From: Gammaproteobacteria bacterium UBA2679
Lineage (GTDB): Bacteria > Pseudomonadota > Gammaproteobacteria > Pseudomonadales > Oleiphilaceae
DNA length: 64,000 nt
Direction of reading: 5' to 3'
NCBI GenBank assembly: GCA_002354735.1
Contig: DEMD01000003.1
Coordinates: 1-64,000, forward strand
Made by a program: the position numbers and the translations under genes. Under the pieces are notes generated by a model that did no database searches, had not been told where the DNA came from, and saw only the letters and a program-made list of their open reading frames with translations. Below, piece by piece: positions 45,635 through 55,229 of the stretch (positions are counted from its first letter, which is position 1; each line of letters begins with the position of its first letter).

Positions 45635-48229
45635 GTGCTAGAAGCCTATCGCAAACATGTAGAAGAGAGACAAGCTGAGGGCGTCGTTCCAAAGCCCCTG
45701 GACGCCGATCAGGTCGCCGGGCTCGTAGAACTGTTGAAGAATCCACCTGCTGGTGAAGAGGATTTCCTTCTCGACCTGCTCGAAAATCGCGTACCACCTG
45801 GCGTGGACGAGGCTGCCTACGTCAAGGCTGGCTTCCTGTCTGCCATCGCCAAGGGCGAGACCACTTCCCCGCTGATCGATCGTGCGCGTGCCATCAAGAT
45901 ACTGGGCAACATGCTCGGTGGCTACAACATCGCCACACTGGTCGAACTGCTTGATGACAGCGAGTATGCTGCAATGGCAGCAACCGAGCTCAAGCACACC
46001 CTGCTGATGTTCGATATGTTTCACGATGTCGAAGAAAAAGCACAGGCTGGTAACGAGCATGCCAAGGCTGTTATGCAATCATGGGCTGATGCTGAGTGGT
46101 TTACCAAGCGTGAGAAAGTGCCTGAGAGCATCCGCGTGGCCGTGTTCAAGGTCACTGGCGAAACCAATACTGATGACCTCTCACCAGCACCTGATGCCTG
46201 GTCGCGCCCTGACATCCCACTGCACGCCCGTGCCATGTACAAGATGGCCCGTGAAGGTCTGACACCTGACGAACCGGGCAAGGTCGGCCCGATGAAGCAG
46301 CTCGATGATCTGCTCAGCCGCGGTATCAAGGTCGCCTTCGTTGGCGATGTAGTTGGAACAGGTTCGTCACGAAAGTCAGCCACCAACTCGGTATTGTGGT
46401 TTTTCGGTGAAGACATCCCAGGCGTTCCCAACAAAAAGTCTGGCGGTATCTGTATCGGTAACAAGGTAGCCCCTATCTTCTACAACACCATGGAAGATGC
46501 TGGCGCCCTCGTTTTCGAAGCACCTGTCGATGAGCTGAACATGGGCGACGTGGTCGAGATTCGCCCGTACGACGGCAAGATCCTGTCCGAATCCGGCGAC
46601 GTGCTGTCGGAGTTCGAACTGAAGTCCGATGTACTGCTCGACGAAGTCCAGGCTGGTGGCCGTATCAACCTGATCATCGGTCGTGGTCTGACTGACAAGG
46701 CTCGCGAATCACTGGGCATGTCCCACTCCAAGGTATTCCGTCGCCCACAGGCACCGGCTGATTCCAACAAGGGTTACACCCTGGCGCAGAAGATGGTTGG
46801 CAAGGCTTGCGGCGTTGAAGGCGTACGGCCTGGCCTGTACTGCGAACCAAAGCTGACCACAGTCGGTTCACAGGACACCACTGGCCCGATGACCCGTGAC
46901 GAGCTGAAAGACCTGGCTTGCTTGGGCTTCTCTGCCGACCTGGTCATGCAGTCCTTCTGTCACACGGCAGCCTATCCGAAGCCGATCGACGTCGAAATGC
47001 AGCACACCATGCCTGATTTCATCATGAACCGCGGCGGTGTCTCACTTCGTCCTGGCGACGGCATCATCCACAGCTGGCTCAACCGCATGCTGCTGCCTGA
47101 CACCGTCGGCACCGGCGGCGATTCGCACACCCGTTTCCCGATGGGCATTTCCTTTCCGGCCGGTTCTGGCCTGGTAGCCTTCGGTGCCGCGACTGGCGTC
47201 ATGCCGCTGGACATGCCTGAGTCGGTTCTGGTGCGATTCAAGGGCAAGAAGCAGCCGGGCATCACCCTGCGTGACCTCGTGCACGCGATCCCGTATTACG
47301 GCATTCAGAAGGGTCTGCTGACTGTAGACAAGAAGGGCAAGAAGAACGCCTTCTCTGGTCGCGTACTCGAGATCGAAGGCCTGGAAGACCTGACCGTCGA
47401 GCAGGCGTTCGAATTGAGCGATGCCTCTGCCGAGCGCTCTGCTGCAGGTTGCACCATCACACTGTCAGAAGCCTCTGTTGCAGAGTACCTGAAGTCGAAC
47501 ATCATCATGCTGCGCTGGATGATCGCGGAAGGCTACGGCGATATCCGTACCCTTGAGCGTCGTGCCAAGGCTATGGAAGACTGGCTGGCCAAGCCTTCCC
47601 TGATGCGGGCTGATGCCGATGCTGAATATGCTGAAGTGCTGGAAATCGACCTGAGTGAAATCAAGGAGCCGATCGTTTGCGCACCTAACGACCCGGACGA
47701 TGCCCGTCTGCTTTCAAGCGTCGCTGGCGACAAGGTCGACGAAGTGTTCATCGGTTCGTGCATGACCAACATCGGTCACTTCCGCGCGGCTGGTAAACTG
47801 CTCGAGCAGAACTCCGAGCCACTGCAGGTTCGCCTTTGGATGTCTCCGCCGACCAAGATGGACGAGAAGCAGCTGATCGACGAAGGCTACTACGACATCT
47901 ACAAGAAGAACGACGTGCGCACCGAAATGCCAGGCTGTTCACTCTGCATGGGTAACCAGGCACGAGTCGAAGCTGGCGCGACTGTACTGTCGACTTCTAC
48001 CCGTAACTTCCCGAACCGACTGGGCGATGGCGCGAACGTCTACCTGACTTCTGCAGAGCTGGCAGCCATTGGCGCTGTTAAAGGCCGTCTGCCGACGGTC
48101 GAGGAGTACATGGAGTACGCCGCAAAGATCGACAGCATGTCTGGTGACATCTATCGCTACATGAATTTCCACACGATGGAAAATTATGTTGATAAGTCCA
48201 AGGAATCAGTGACCAGACTCTCTGCTTGA
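45635..48229 (+). CDS. acnB: Aconitate hydratase B (and 2-methylisocitrate dehydratase)
   Basis: The main TCA-cycle aconitase, also active on 2-methylaconitate. The 864 residues start at a GTG with GAGGAAAG upstream, matching the family N-terminus LEAYRKHVEER-AEG-VPKPLDA. AcnB layout: N-terminal HEAT-like domain (to about 160), swivel domain, then the 4Fe-4S core. The cluster cysteines lie in GSCMTNIGHF and PGCSLCMGN. E. coli AcnB also binds its own mRNA when the cluster is lost. A double terminator follows. Confidence 0.97.
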   Translation: MLEAYRKHVEERQAEGVVPKPLDADQVAGLVELLKNPPAGEEDFLLDLLENRVPPGVDEAAYVKAGFLSAIAKGETTSPLIDRARAIKILGNMLGGYNIATLVELLDDSEYAAMAATELKHTLLMFDMFHDVEEKAQAGNEHAKAVMQSWADAEWFTKREKVPESIRVAVFKVTGETNTDDLSPAPDAWSRPDIPLHARAMYKMAREGLTPDEPGKVGPMKQLDDLLSRGIKVAFVGDVVGTGSSRKSATNSVLWFFGEDIPGVPNKKSGGICIGNKVAPIFYNTMEDAGALVFEAPVDELNMGDVVEIRPYDGKILSESGDVLSEFELKSDVLLDEVQAGGRINLIIGRGLTDKARESLGMSHSKVFRRPQAPADSNKGYTLAQKMVGKACGVEGVRPGLYCEPKLTTVGSQDTTGPMTRDELKDLACLGFSADLVMQSFCHTAAYPKPIDVEMQHTMPDFIMNRGGVSLRPGDGIIHSWLNRMLLPDTVGTGGDSHTRFPMGISFPAGSGLVAFGAATGVMPLDMPESVLVRFKGKKQPGITLRDLVHAIPYYGIQKGLLTVDKKGKKNAFSGRVLEIEGLEDLTVEQAFELSDASAERSAAGCTITLSEASVAEYLKSNIIMLRWMIAEGYGDIRTLERRAKAMEDWLAKPSLMRADADAEYAEVLEIDLSEIKEPIVCAPNDPDDARLLSSVAGDKVDEVFIGSCMTNIGHFRAAGKLLEQNSEPLQVRLWMSPPTKMDEKQLIDEGYYDIYKKNDVRTEMPGCSLCMGNQARVEAGATVLSTSTRNFPNRLGDGANVYLTSAELAAIGAVKGRLPTVEEYMEYAAKIDSMSGDIYRYMNFHTMENYVDKSKESVTRLSA

Positions 48230-48238
48230 ATCGACTGA

Positions 48239-48267
48239 GAGCATTGTTCCTTCCCGGAACAATGCTC
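48239..48267 (+). other. Long hairpin after acnB
   Basis: A twelve-base-pair stem GAGCATTGTTCC/GGAACAATGCTC with a five-base loop, eleven bases past the acnB stop and without a T tract. It may be part of the 3' end, or an mRNA stability element, ahead of the true terminator. Confidence 0.7.
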
Positions 48268-48289
48268 TTGGAACAATCAATCTCGCCAG

Positions 48290-48314
48290 ACCGGGCCTAG
48301 TGCCCGGTTTTTTT
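48290..48314 (+). terminator. Rho-independent terminator of acnB
   Basis: Stem ACCGGGC/GCCCGGT (48290-48296 with 48302-48308), five-base loop, then a run of seven or more T. It lies directly at the convergent end of tmk. Confidence 0.88.
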
Positions 48315-48326
48315 ATGTTCTCTGAC

Positions 48327-48995
48327 TCAACGCCTATCGAGAGCCCTGCCGACCGCCTCGCCTATGGCGCACTGGACCTGATCGAGGGGCTGGTTTGCAT
48401 CAATGATGAGAAAGCGATCCGGAAAGGTCTCAGCCCGACGCAGATAGCCCTGCTGGACCGACTCGAAGAAGCTGATCTTCTCCTGCTCGAAACGATCACT
48501 TTCGCCTCGTGCGCGGACCCGCTCCAGCCCAGTGGCCGCATCAACCTTCAGGAAAATAGTCAGATCGGGTTGTAGGTCGCCGATGCAGCTAATTTCAAGC
48601 TGACGAATAATCGCCGGGTCCAGCCCCCGTGCGGCGCCCTGATAGGCGTAGGTGGCGTCGGTAAAGCGATCACTGACGACATGGACACCGGCCTCCAGTG
48701 CTGGCAGTATCTTCTCTTCCACGTGCTGTGCCCTGGCTGCGAATATCAGCAGGAGTTCAGCCATCGCACTAAACCGGAAGGCTTCAGGGCGCACTTTGAG
48801 CAGCAGCGCTCTGAGCTCCTCGCCGAGCGTAGTCCCCCCCGGCTCCCTGGTTTGCTCTACAGCGCCGTGTGCACCAAGCAAGCCTGCTATGAAACGCTGG
48901 TTGGTGCTTTTGCCGGCGCCTTCAGTCCCCTCTATGGTGACGAAAAGTCCTCTTCGCGCAGGTGTGCCAGATTCAACATGATCGCTCGAGCGCAA
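48327..48995 (-). CDS. tmk: Thymidylate kinase
   Basis: Phosphorylates dTMP to dTDP. The 222 residues show the P-loop EGTEGAGKST, the DR[YF] motif in VVSDRFTDATYAYQGAARGL, REPGGT, and a LID region (RARGESDRFEQE). It begins with a TTG with GGAGA upstream, two bases after the mltG stop, so it is coupled. In the usual gene order holB follows tmk; here acnB converges instead. Confidence 0.94.
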   Translation of the reverse strand: MRSSDHVESGTPARRGLFVTIEGTEGAGKSTNQRFIAGLLGAHGAVEQTREPGGTTLGEELRALLLKVRPEAFRFSAMAELLLIFAARAQHVEEKILPALEAGVHVVSDRFTDATYAYQGAARGLDPAIIRQLEISCIGDLQPDLTIFLKVDAATGLERVRARGESDRFEQEKISFFESVQQGYLRRAETFPDRFLIIDANQPLDQVQCAIGEAVGRALDRR

Positions 48996-48997
48996 GG

Positions 48998-50044
48998 CTA
49001 TTTCTCCAATTGCACGGCCGGAGCCGATCTATAATCCTGGCGCCTCTGGAGCTGAAACTCCTTCACCGCCTCCTGATGTTCAGGATAAGTTCTGGAGAAC
49101 TTATGCGAACCGTCACCGCGGGCCACGAAGTAAAGCTCGCCGGTTTCATCGGGTTGCGTCGCCGCCATGATTGCGGCAGCGCCCGGCAGTGCTATTGGCG
49201 TCGGCGGGAGACCGCTGATGAGGTAGGTATTATACGGAGACATGGTCTGAAGATGCTTGCGGGTGATATTGCCATCATAGCTTTCGCCAATACCATAAAT
49301 GACCGTTGGATCGGTCTGTAGTCGCATGCCCTGTTTCAAGCGGGAAGTGAAAACACCGGCGATACGCTGTCGTTCTTCCACGACCCCAGTTTCCTTTTCA
49401 ATCAGGGAGGCCAGGATCAGCGCCTCGTAAGGCGTATTTAAAGGCAAGTCAGGGGCTCGCGATTGCCAGCTCTGTTCAAGCACAAGTCGCAGGGCCTGAT
49501 TGGCCCGGAGCAAAACCGAGCGGTCAGTCTCACCTCGGCGATAGCTGTAGGTTTCAGGCAAGAACAGTCCCTCTGCATTTGTTTCGGGGAACTCAAGCTC
49601 CTGTGCGAGCTCTACCGCGGACTGGGCCGTGAGCGTGTGTTGGAGTCGCTCCTGCTGGCTGAGCGCTTGGAGCATATCACCAGTTCGCCAGCCTTCAACT
49701 ATCGTAAACAGGTACTGTACATTGGAGCCGCTCTGCAGCAAGGCGAATATATCCTCGAGCACCATGCCTGGTTCGAAGCGGTATTCACCGGCCCTCACAC
49801 CCCGATCGTACCCTTTGTATCGGCCCCAGTAGTACATCAGCCAGTCATATTCGATGACACCTGCTTCTGCAAGGGAACCCGCCACAGCGCGCAAACTCGA
49901 CCCGGGCTTCACGTGAAGCTCTACGGCCTCTTGCATTGGTCCGCTACGCTCGAGGGCACTCTGCACCCAGAACCACGCCACACCTGCAGCAGCCAGCGTA
50001 AGGAAAAGCAGTACCACGGCCGTGATCGTTAAGCGCTTCAGCAT
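48998..50044 (-). CDS. mltG: Endolytic peptidoglycan transglycosylase MltG
   Basis: A 348-residue inner-membrane YceG-like enzyme that cleaves nascent glycan strands and is thought to terminate them. One N-terminal helix (ITAVVLLFLTLAAAGVAWFW) is followed by a LysM-like region (VKPGSSLRAVAGSLAEAGVI). The catalytic domain has ASLIEKETG (catalytic Glu), RLQTDPTVIYG, and the SPYNTY ... GLPPTPIALPG block. It lies between pabC and tmk in the standard order. Confidence 0.96.
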   Translation of the reverse strand: MLKRLTITAVVLLFLTLAAAGVAWFWVQSALERSGPMQEAVELHVKPGSSLRAVAGSLAEAGVIEYDWLMYYWGRYKGYDRGVRAGEYRFEPGMVLEDIFALLQSGSNVQYLFTIVEGWRTGDMLQALSQQERLQHTLTAQSAVELAQELEFPETNAEGLFLPETYSYRRGETDRSVLLRANQALRLVLEQSWQSRAPDLPLNTPYEALILASLIEKETGVVEERQRIAGVFTSRLKQGMRLQTDPTVIYGIGESYDGNITRKHLQTMSPYNTYLISGLPPTPIALPGAAAIMAATQPDETGELYFVARGDGSHKFSRTYPEHQEAVKEFQLQRRQDYRSAPAVQLEK

Positions 50045-50080
50045 CCTGAGCCTCTATGGTTATTGTTGTTATCGCCATGA

Positions 50081-50986
50081 TCAGGCATAGCCACACCTGG
50101 CATTCAATTCAGCAGCGAAATTCGTGATCAGCCGACCGTTGGGCAGCTTTATTTCAGCCAGTTCACTCACTGGGCGCACACCCATCACGCTGTTGCAGAG
50201 TGCGAGACCATCTATGGGGCAGGCCTCCCAAGCCGTGGGAGGCAGTCTGTCCGCTGGCAGCCATTCGTCATTCAGCACCTGATCAAGCACCTGCAGTTCG
50301 CCATCTACATCCAGCCGCATGCGGACAGACTTAACGGCTTCCGATCCCGCGTTTGACGCATTTAATGAATCGAGGAGAGTACTCCGTAGACCACTCCTAT
50401 CGAGCAAGGGCGTCAGCAGACGCCCTTTGGTCTCAATGATTATATTGCTACGGGTGCCTTCAATCAGAAAACCGAGCTCGTCATGCATCAGGCCCTCCCA
50501 ACAGCAAGCACTTCCATTTTTATTGCCTGTGAGTAGCTCGCTTGCCGCGAGAACCTGCTCAAGCCGACTGCAGTGTTTTATGCCACATAGCAGTCGACTG
50601 ATCATCAAGCGAGTGTCGAGAAGACGCACCTTGATCACATCTGGAATGAGGGGGATTGCATGACAGGTGATGACTTCACGAACGATCGAGGGTGGATCAG
50701 GCGGTGTGTAACCACGTCCGCCCTCACCTCTTGACAGTTGCACTCGCACTACATGACGCTGGGCGGAAGCGAGCTCCGTCGCCGTGTTACGGGCTAGTCG
50801 ACAGCGCTTGAGCAGGTTCGCCGGGTCCACAACATAGTCGAGGGCCAGACGTTGCACGCCGCGTATTAAACGAAGGATATGCTCATCAAAGAGCACCGGC
50901 TCCTGATCAACAAAAAGAATAGTTTCGAAAAGCCCGTCTCCATAGCGGAAACATCGGTCCAGCTCAGAAAACACGGCGCCGCTCAA
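50081..50986 (-). CDS. pabC: Aminodeoxychorismate lyase
   Basis: A PLP fold-type IV enzyme that releases p-aminobenzoate for folate. The 301 residues include FRYGDGLFET, RVQLSRGEGGRGY, the PLP Lys in CGIKHCSRLEQVLA, and LIEGTRSNII. The N-terminus is about seven residues short of E. coli PabC: the frame opens with a TTG (50986) directly after three consecutive in-frame stops (TAG, TAA, TGA at 50987-50995). The usual first strand (ING-type) is missing. An internal GTG at 50974 is another possible start. fabF is absent between it and acpP. Confidence 0.88.
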   Translation of the reverse strand: MSGAVFSELDRCFRYGDGLFETILFVDQEPVLFDEHILRLIRGVQRLALDYVVDPANLLKRCRLARNTATELASAQRHVVRVQLSRGEGGRGYTPPDPPSIVREVITCHAIPLIPDVIKVRLLDTRLMISRLLCGIKHCSRLEQVLAASELLTGNKNGSACCWEGLMHDELGFLIEGTRSNIIIETKGRLLTPLLDRSGLRSTLLDSLNASNAGSEAVKSVRMRLDVDGELQVLDQVLNDEWLPADRLPPTAWEACPIDGLALCNSVMGVRPVSELAEIKLPNGRLITNFAAELNARCGYA

Positions 50987-51112
50987 CTATTATCAGTCAG
51001 CTGCATCGACGCCAGCTGGATATACGACCATGGCATGGGAAATACTGACAGCAGGCCGCTTACGAGACCAGTCCGCCAGCAGAAACATCCGTTACCCTGG
51101 AGCAATCAGATG

Positions 51113-51346
51113 CTACTGATGCGAAACGATGTAATCGATAGCATCCTGAACCGCAGTAATTTTCTCAGCTTCCTCGTCAGGAATCTCCGTCTCGAATTCT
51201 TCTTCGAGCGCCATAACCAGCTCGACGGTGTCCAGCGAGTCAGCACCGAGATCTTCCACGAACTTGGAAGTCAGTTGCACGTCAGACTCTTTCACGCCCA
51301 GTTGTTCGCAAACAATCTTCTTGACGCGTTCTTCAACAGTACTCAT
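51113..51346 (-). CDS. acpP: Acyl carrier protein
   Basis: 77 residues carrying fatty-acyl intermediates on 4'-phosphopantetheine attached to the Ser of [10 protein letters not shown]. It is acidic, helical and of standard length. It follows fabG by 79 bases. The next gene is pabC rather than fabF. Confidence 0.98.
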   Translation of the reverse strand: MSTVEERVKKIVCEQLGVKESDVQLTSKFVEDLGADSLDTVELVMALEEEFETEIPDEEAEKITAVQDAIDYIVSHQ

Positions 51347-51425
51347 ATATTCCTCGCTTCATTTTAAACCGGCTCCGAATGCCAGAGCCGTAGTGTACCA
51401 ACAAAAAAGGACCGAGGCGAAGCCT

Positions 51426-52190
51426 CTAGCCCATATAGAGCCCACCATTTACATGGATTGTTTCGCCGGTGATATAGCCGGCTGAGTCTGAGCAGAGGAA
51501 GGCGACCAGGGCCGCAACCTCGTTGGGCTGGCCGAGACGCTGTAACGCAATGGCATTCTGCATCGCGTCTCGCTGTTCCTGGCTCAATCCCGCAGTCATA
51601 TCGGTTTCGATGAAACCGGGCGCCACTGAATTGACTGTTATATTTCGTGAGCCCAGCTCCTTCGCCATAGCGCGGCTCAAGCCTTCGACGCCAGCTTTAG
51701 AAGCCGCATAGTTGGTTTGGCCTGCATTACCCATACTGGCTACGACAGAGCTGATGTTGACGATACGTCCCCAGCGCTGCTTCATCATGCCTTTGCAGAA
51801 ATATCTGGACAGTCGGAACACGCCACTGAGATTGGTGGCGATTACACTGTCCCAGGCCTCGTCTTTCATACGCATGAGCAGATTGTCACTGGTCACGCCC
51901 GCGTTGTTGACCAGGATACTCACAACGATCTTTTCGGCCTGAAGCTGTTCAGTAAATCCAGCAAGGCTTTCGGCATTGCTGACGTCAAGAACACAGCCCT
52001 TCGAAGACGGGGCCGCTGATGAGGGCCGACCCTGAAGGGCCGTTGTAATTGCAGCGGCGCCGTTTTCACTCGTAGCGGTGCCGATAACGACAATACCTGC
52101 ATCGACCAGGGCGCAAGCTATGGCTGCTCCGATGCCTCTGGAGGCTCCGGTTACAACGGCAACTCGAATCTGTGAATCATTTGCTGCCAT
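51426..52190 (-). CDS. fabG: 3-oxoacyl-[ACP] reductase
   Basis: An NADPH-dependent SDR reducing 3-oxoacyl-ACP in fatty-acid elongation. The 254 residues have [18 protein letters not shown], the catalytic Ser, the YAASKAG tetrad, and the FabG C-terminal block [12 protein letters not shown]. Its ATG overlaps the fabD stop by one base (TAATG). Confidence 0.96.
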   Translation of the reverse strand: MAANDSQIRVAVVTGASRGIGAAIACALVDAGIVVIGTATSENGAAAITTALQGRPSSAAPSSKGCVLDVSNAESLAGFTEQLQAEKIVVSILVNNAGVTSDNLLMRMKDEAWDSVIATNLSGVFRLSRYFCKGMMKQRWGRIVNISSVVASMGNAGQTNYAASKAGVEGLSRAMAKELGSRNITVNSVAPGFIETDMTAGLSQEQRDAMQNAIALQRLGQPNEVAALVAFLCSDSAGYITGETIHVNGGLYMG

Positions 52191-53170
52191 TAGCCCGCCA
52201 CCTCATTGGCTGCTGCTTCGCCGGCCGCACGCCACTCCGAAGCTCGCGAAAGAGCCTTGACGGACACAGAACGATCTATCTTCTTGAGCAGACCGCTCAG
52301 CACCGCGCCTGGACCACATTCGAGCACGACGGTCGGCTGATAGCGAAGCAGCGTCTGCATGCTGCTAACCCACTGAACCGGCGTATAGAGCTGGCGTACC
52401 AGCTTGTCTTTTACGGTCTTCAAGTCTTGCGCCACTTCACCGTCGAGATTCTGAATGACAGGCACGGCCGGCGCGCTCACAACTGCTGTCTCGATGGCCT
52501 CAGCCAATTCCTCAGCGGCCGACTTCATGAGAATACAGTGACTGGGAACGCTGACTGGGACTGGAACAATACGTTTGGCACCCTCTCCTTTCAGCTGTTC
52601 CGATGCGCGGGCAACAGCTTTTTTGGTACCCGCAATCACGACCTGACCAGGACAGTTGAAGTTAACAGCTGCCACCAATTCTTTCTGTCCCATCGTCTGG
52701 GAAAGATGCTCACAGACATTGATCACATCCTGGTCCTCAAGACCAAGAACTGCGGCCATGGCGGTGTCCATACCGGCGACTGCTGCCTGCATGAGGCGGC
52801 CCCGCTCGGCAACGAGTCTGGCTGCAGCACCGAGTTGCACGGTACCGGCAGCACAGAGCGCGGAATATTCACCAAGACTGTGCCCGGCCACGGCGACTGG
52901 CGCTTCACCACTGAAGCCTTCGATTTCAAACTGACCGCTTCTGAGCATTCGATAAACGGCCACACTGCCGACAAGGATTGCTGGCTGGGTATATTCAGTT
53001 GAGTTCAGTTTCGACTCAGGACCATCGCATACTACCGCCCATAAGTCATAGCCAAGGGCCTCAGAGGCCTCTGCGTAGGTGTCAGCAATGATGGCACTCA
53101 TTTCAGCGAGCGGCTGAAGCATGCCAATTGATTGGGCGCCCTGGCCAGGGAAGACAAGCGCATAGCTCAT
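52190..53170 (-). CDS. fabD: Malonyl-CoA:ACP transacylase
   Basis: Loads malonyl groups onto ACP. The 326 residues contain FPGQGAQS, the nucleophile Ser in [10 protein letters not shown], the Arg in AERGRLMQ, and the His of the Ser-His pair in VPSHCILM. It is coupled to fabG by overlap and lies 43 bases after plsX. Confidence 0.97.
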   Translation of the reverse strand: MSYALVFPGQGAQSIGMLQPLAEMSAIIADTYAEASEALGYDLWAVVCDGPESKLNSTEYTQPAILVGSVAVYRMLRSGQFEIEGFSGEAPVAVAGHSLGEYSALCAAGTVQLGAAARLVAERGRLMQAAVAGMDTAMAAVLGLEDQDVINVCEHLSQTMGQKELVAAVNFNCPGQVVIAGTKKAVARASEQLKGEGAKRIVPVPVSVPSHCILMKSAAEELAEAIETAVVSAPAVPVIQNLDGEVAQDLKTVKDKLVRQLYTPVQWVSSMQTLLRYQPTVVLECGPGAVLSGLLKKIDRSVSVKALSRASEWRAAGEAAANEVAG

Positions 53171-53213
53171 GCAGTGTTACCTTGGTTATTCATATTATTG
53201 GAAGGCGCCTACA

Positions 53214-54254
53214 TTAAGCATTAAAAGCAATGCTATCAAGCTCGCGACAGACTCTGAGCGCCACTTCTGATCGGGCTTCTGATGCCGCCTGCCTCAAGGC
53301 TGCTGCGAATCCGCGCCGATCGGCGGCACCGTGGCTCTTGACGACGGTCCCGAGTAGTCCCACGAGGGAGGCGCCATTGTTGTGGTCAGGATCAATTCCG
53401 AGGCGGATACGGGCGAAAAGCGGACGCGACAGCCGTCTGACAAAGAAAGACCACCAGTGGCCAGTGAGCATCGCATCGACCTGCTTCAGAATCTGCCGGG
53501 CAACTTCTTCCCCGGCTTTCAGCGCCGCATTGCCGACGAAGCCATCGCACACGATGACATTGGCGTCTGAATTGAACAGCGCCCCACCCTCGACGAAACC
53601 ACGATAGTTCAGCCACTTCGCTTCCTCAATGAGCCGAGCTGCGAGGCGGACCTGCTCATTGCCCTTGATGTCTTCAGATCCGATATTCAACAAGGCTATC
53701 TGAGGTCGCTCGATATCATGCAGAGCAGACACCAGCGCCGAGCCCATCACGGCAAACTGGAACAGTCTCTCGCCCCGACAGTCGACGTTGGCACCCAGGT
53801 CAAGTACGTAGGAAATGGCCGAGCCAAGCTGGAGACGCTTGATAAAAGCCGGGCGCTCGATACTGGTATGAGTGCCGACAAGCGCTTTGGCAAAGACAAG
53901 CAGGGCGCCTGTATTGCCTGGAGTGACACAAGCCTGTGCTTCTTGCGCAGCTACACACCGCAGAGCGTCAGCCATGCTACTGTCAGCACGATGCTTATAG
54001 GCATAGGTAGGTTTATCGGACTTGTCGATGACACTCGCAGAGTGTCTGACTTCTAGCCGACCATCAGCGATCAGAGCCTTCAGATCAGCATCTGCAATGC
54101 CGGGCATCACAGCTGACTGGGCAACCGTCTGATTGAAAACAATAATCTTGAGCGCCGGGTCGGTTTCAAGCACATCGACTATGGCCTGATACACGACGCC
54201 GGGCCCACGATCACCGCCCATTGCGTCAACGGCGATCGTGCAGTTCGCAGCCAT
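53214..54254 (-). CDS. plsX: Phosphate acyltransferase PlsX
   Basis: Makes acyl-phosphate from acyl-ACP for phospholipid synthesis. The 346 residues begin AANCTIAVDAMGGDRGP and include HRADSSMADALR and GALLVFAKAL. YVLDLGANVDCRGERLFQFA and NIGSEDIKGNE follow. The ATG at 54254 or the GTG at 54257 is the start. It is directly downstream of rpmF, the conserved arrangement. Confidence 0.97.
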   Translation of the reverse strand: MAANCTIAVDAMGGDRGPGVVYQAIVDVLETDPALKIIVFNQTVAQSAVMPGIADADLKALIADGRLEVRHSASVIDKSDKPTYAYKHRADSSMADALRCVAAQEAQACVTPGNTGALLVFAKALVGTHTSIERPAFIKRLQLGSAISYVLDLGANVDCRGERLFQFAVMGSALVSALHDIERPQIALLNIGSEDIKGNEQVRLAARLIEEAKWLNYRGFVEGGALFNSDANVIVCDGFVGNAALKAGEEVARQILKQVDAMLTGHWWSFFVRRLSRPLFARIRLGIDPDHNNGASLVGLLGTVVKSHGAADRRGFAAALRQAASEARSEVALRVCRELDSIAFNA

Positions 54255-54291
54255 CACTCGGCTGCCTTCTCAGCAGGCCTAACTGAGCAGT

Positions 54292-54471
54292 TTATTCCTG
54301 CTCAGTCTCGATGACCTTCTTGCCGCGGTAAAAACCATCAGCAGTGATGTGGTGACGACGATGACGCTCACCAGTAGTTGGATCGGTAGACAGAGCAGGC
54401 GCAGAAAGTGCGTCATGCGAACGTCTCATGCCGCGCATTGCACGACTTTTCTTGCTTTTCTGAACTGCCAT
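54292..54471 (-). CDS. rpmF: 50S ribosomal protein L32
   Basis: A 59-residue protein, [20 protein letters not shown] at the N-terminus and [11 protein letters not shown] near the C-terminus, highly basic and typical of L32. It lacks the four zinc cysteines found in some L32 forms. GAAAGGGG lies seven to ten bases upstream of the ATG. It sits between yceD and plsX as in most gammaproteobacteria. Confidence 0.97.
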   Translation of the reverse strand: MAVQKSKKSRAMRGMRRSHDALSAPALSTDPTTGERHRRHHITADGFYRGKKVIETEQE

Positions 54472-54554
54472 TGTGAAACCCCTTTCAATTCATTTTCAGG
54501 AAAATTGCTGTGAGATCCCGCCGGATTGCATCGCAATCGCACTGGCAGGACCAG

Positions 54555-55214
54555 TTATTCTTTAGACCCTAATAGTTTGTCCAGACCCTCGAAAGGTCTG
54601 TGAGTCTCCGTACTGGCTGCACCTGCTGGCTCAGCAACCACGTCATCTGCATCAGTTTCAGGCTCAACAGAACCTACCGAGACCGTGGACTGCAGGTCAC
54701 ACGGTCTGAGCTGCAGATCACCTATTTCGCCATCAACCGGCAGCGGCTCGTGATACACGAACTGAGGCACCGTAAGCAGTAACTCGTCTTCGACAAGGGT
54801 ATGCAGCTCAAGACTGCCCTTGTCCAGCAGCACCGGCTCATATTCTACCGGCATTGCTTCAAAATCGGCTTCCGAACGAGCGAGGCCAAATACGCGTGTC
54901 GCTTCGATGTTCAAACCAACCGGCTGGCCGCATCGCTGACATTCAGCGAAAACGCTACCTTTGATGGTGCCCTGAACAATCGACTGCTTAAGCTCGTCAC
55001 GGCTAAAATCGAATGCGCCGTTGATCGTCTGCGAACTACTGTCCACTAGAACTTTATCGAGCCTTTTCAGCTGCCTGACCTGGATACTGCCCTTCAGACT
55101 GACACGTCGATCGCAGTACGAGTCAGCATCAACACGCGGTGGTAATAGCGATCCAGCTGCCTTAGAGTCCTTCTTTTGGGCGCCTGGCGCATCCATTTCC
55201 GTCGGTTTTTTCAT
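54555..55214 (-). CDS. yceD: 23S rRNA accumulation protein YceD (DUF177)
   Basis: A 219-residue cytoplasmic protein of the YceD/DUF177 family, implicated in 23S rRNA accumulation. It shows AECQRCGQPVGLNIEATRVF with the conserved Cys-x-x-Cys, VLLDKGSLELHTLVEDELLL and VPQFVYHE. The N-terminus has an unusual charged extension of about 30 residues. It is upstream of rpmF, its usual partner, and only 15 bases separate its start from the divergent maf gene. Confidence 0.93.
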   Translation of the reverse strand: MKKPTEMDAPGAQKKDSKAAGSLLPPRVDADSYCDRRVSLKGSIQVRQLKRLDKVLVDSSSQTINGAFDFSRDELKQSIVQGTIKGSVFAECQRCGQPVGLNIEATRVFGLARSEADFEAMPVEYEPVLLDKGSLELHTLVEDELLLTVPQFVYHEPLPVDGEIGDLQLRPCDLQSTVSVGSVEPETDADDVVAEPAGAASTETHRPFEGLDKLLGSKE

Positions 55215-55229
55215 AGGGCGCGCATTTTA

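Noticed and set aside
50996..51112. Possible remnant of fabF
   Set aside because: Translated in all minus-strand frames by eye; no condensing-enzyme motif could be recognised, so only absence is claimed.
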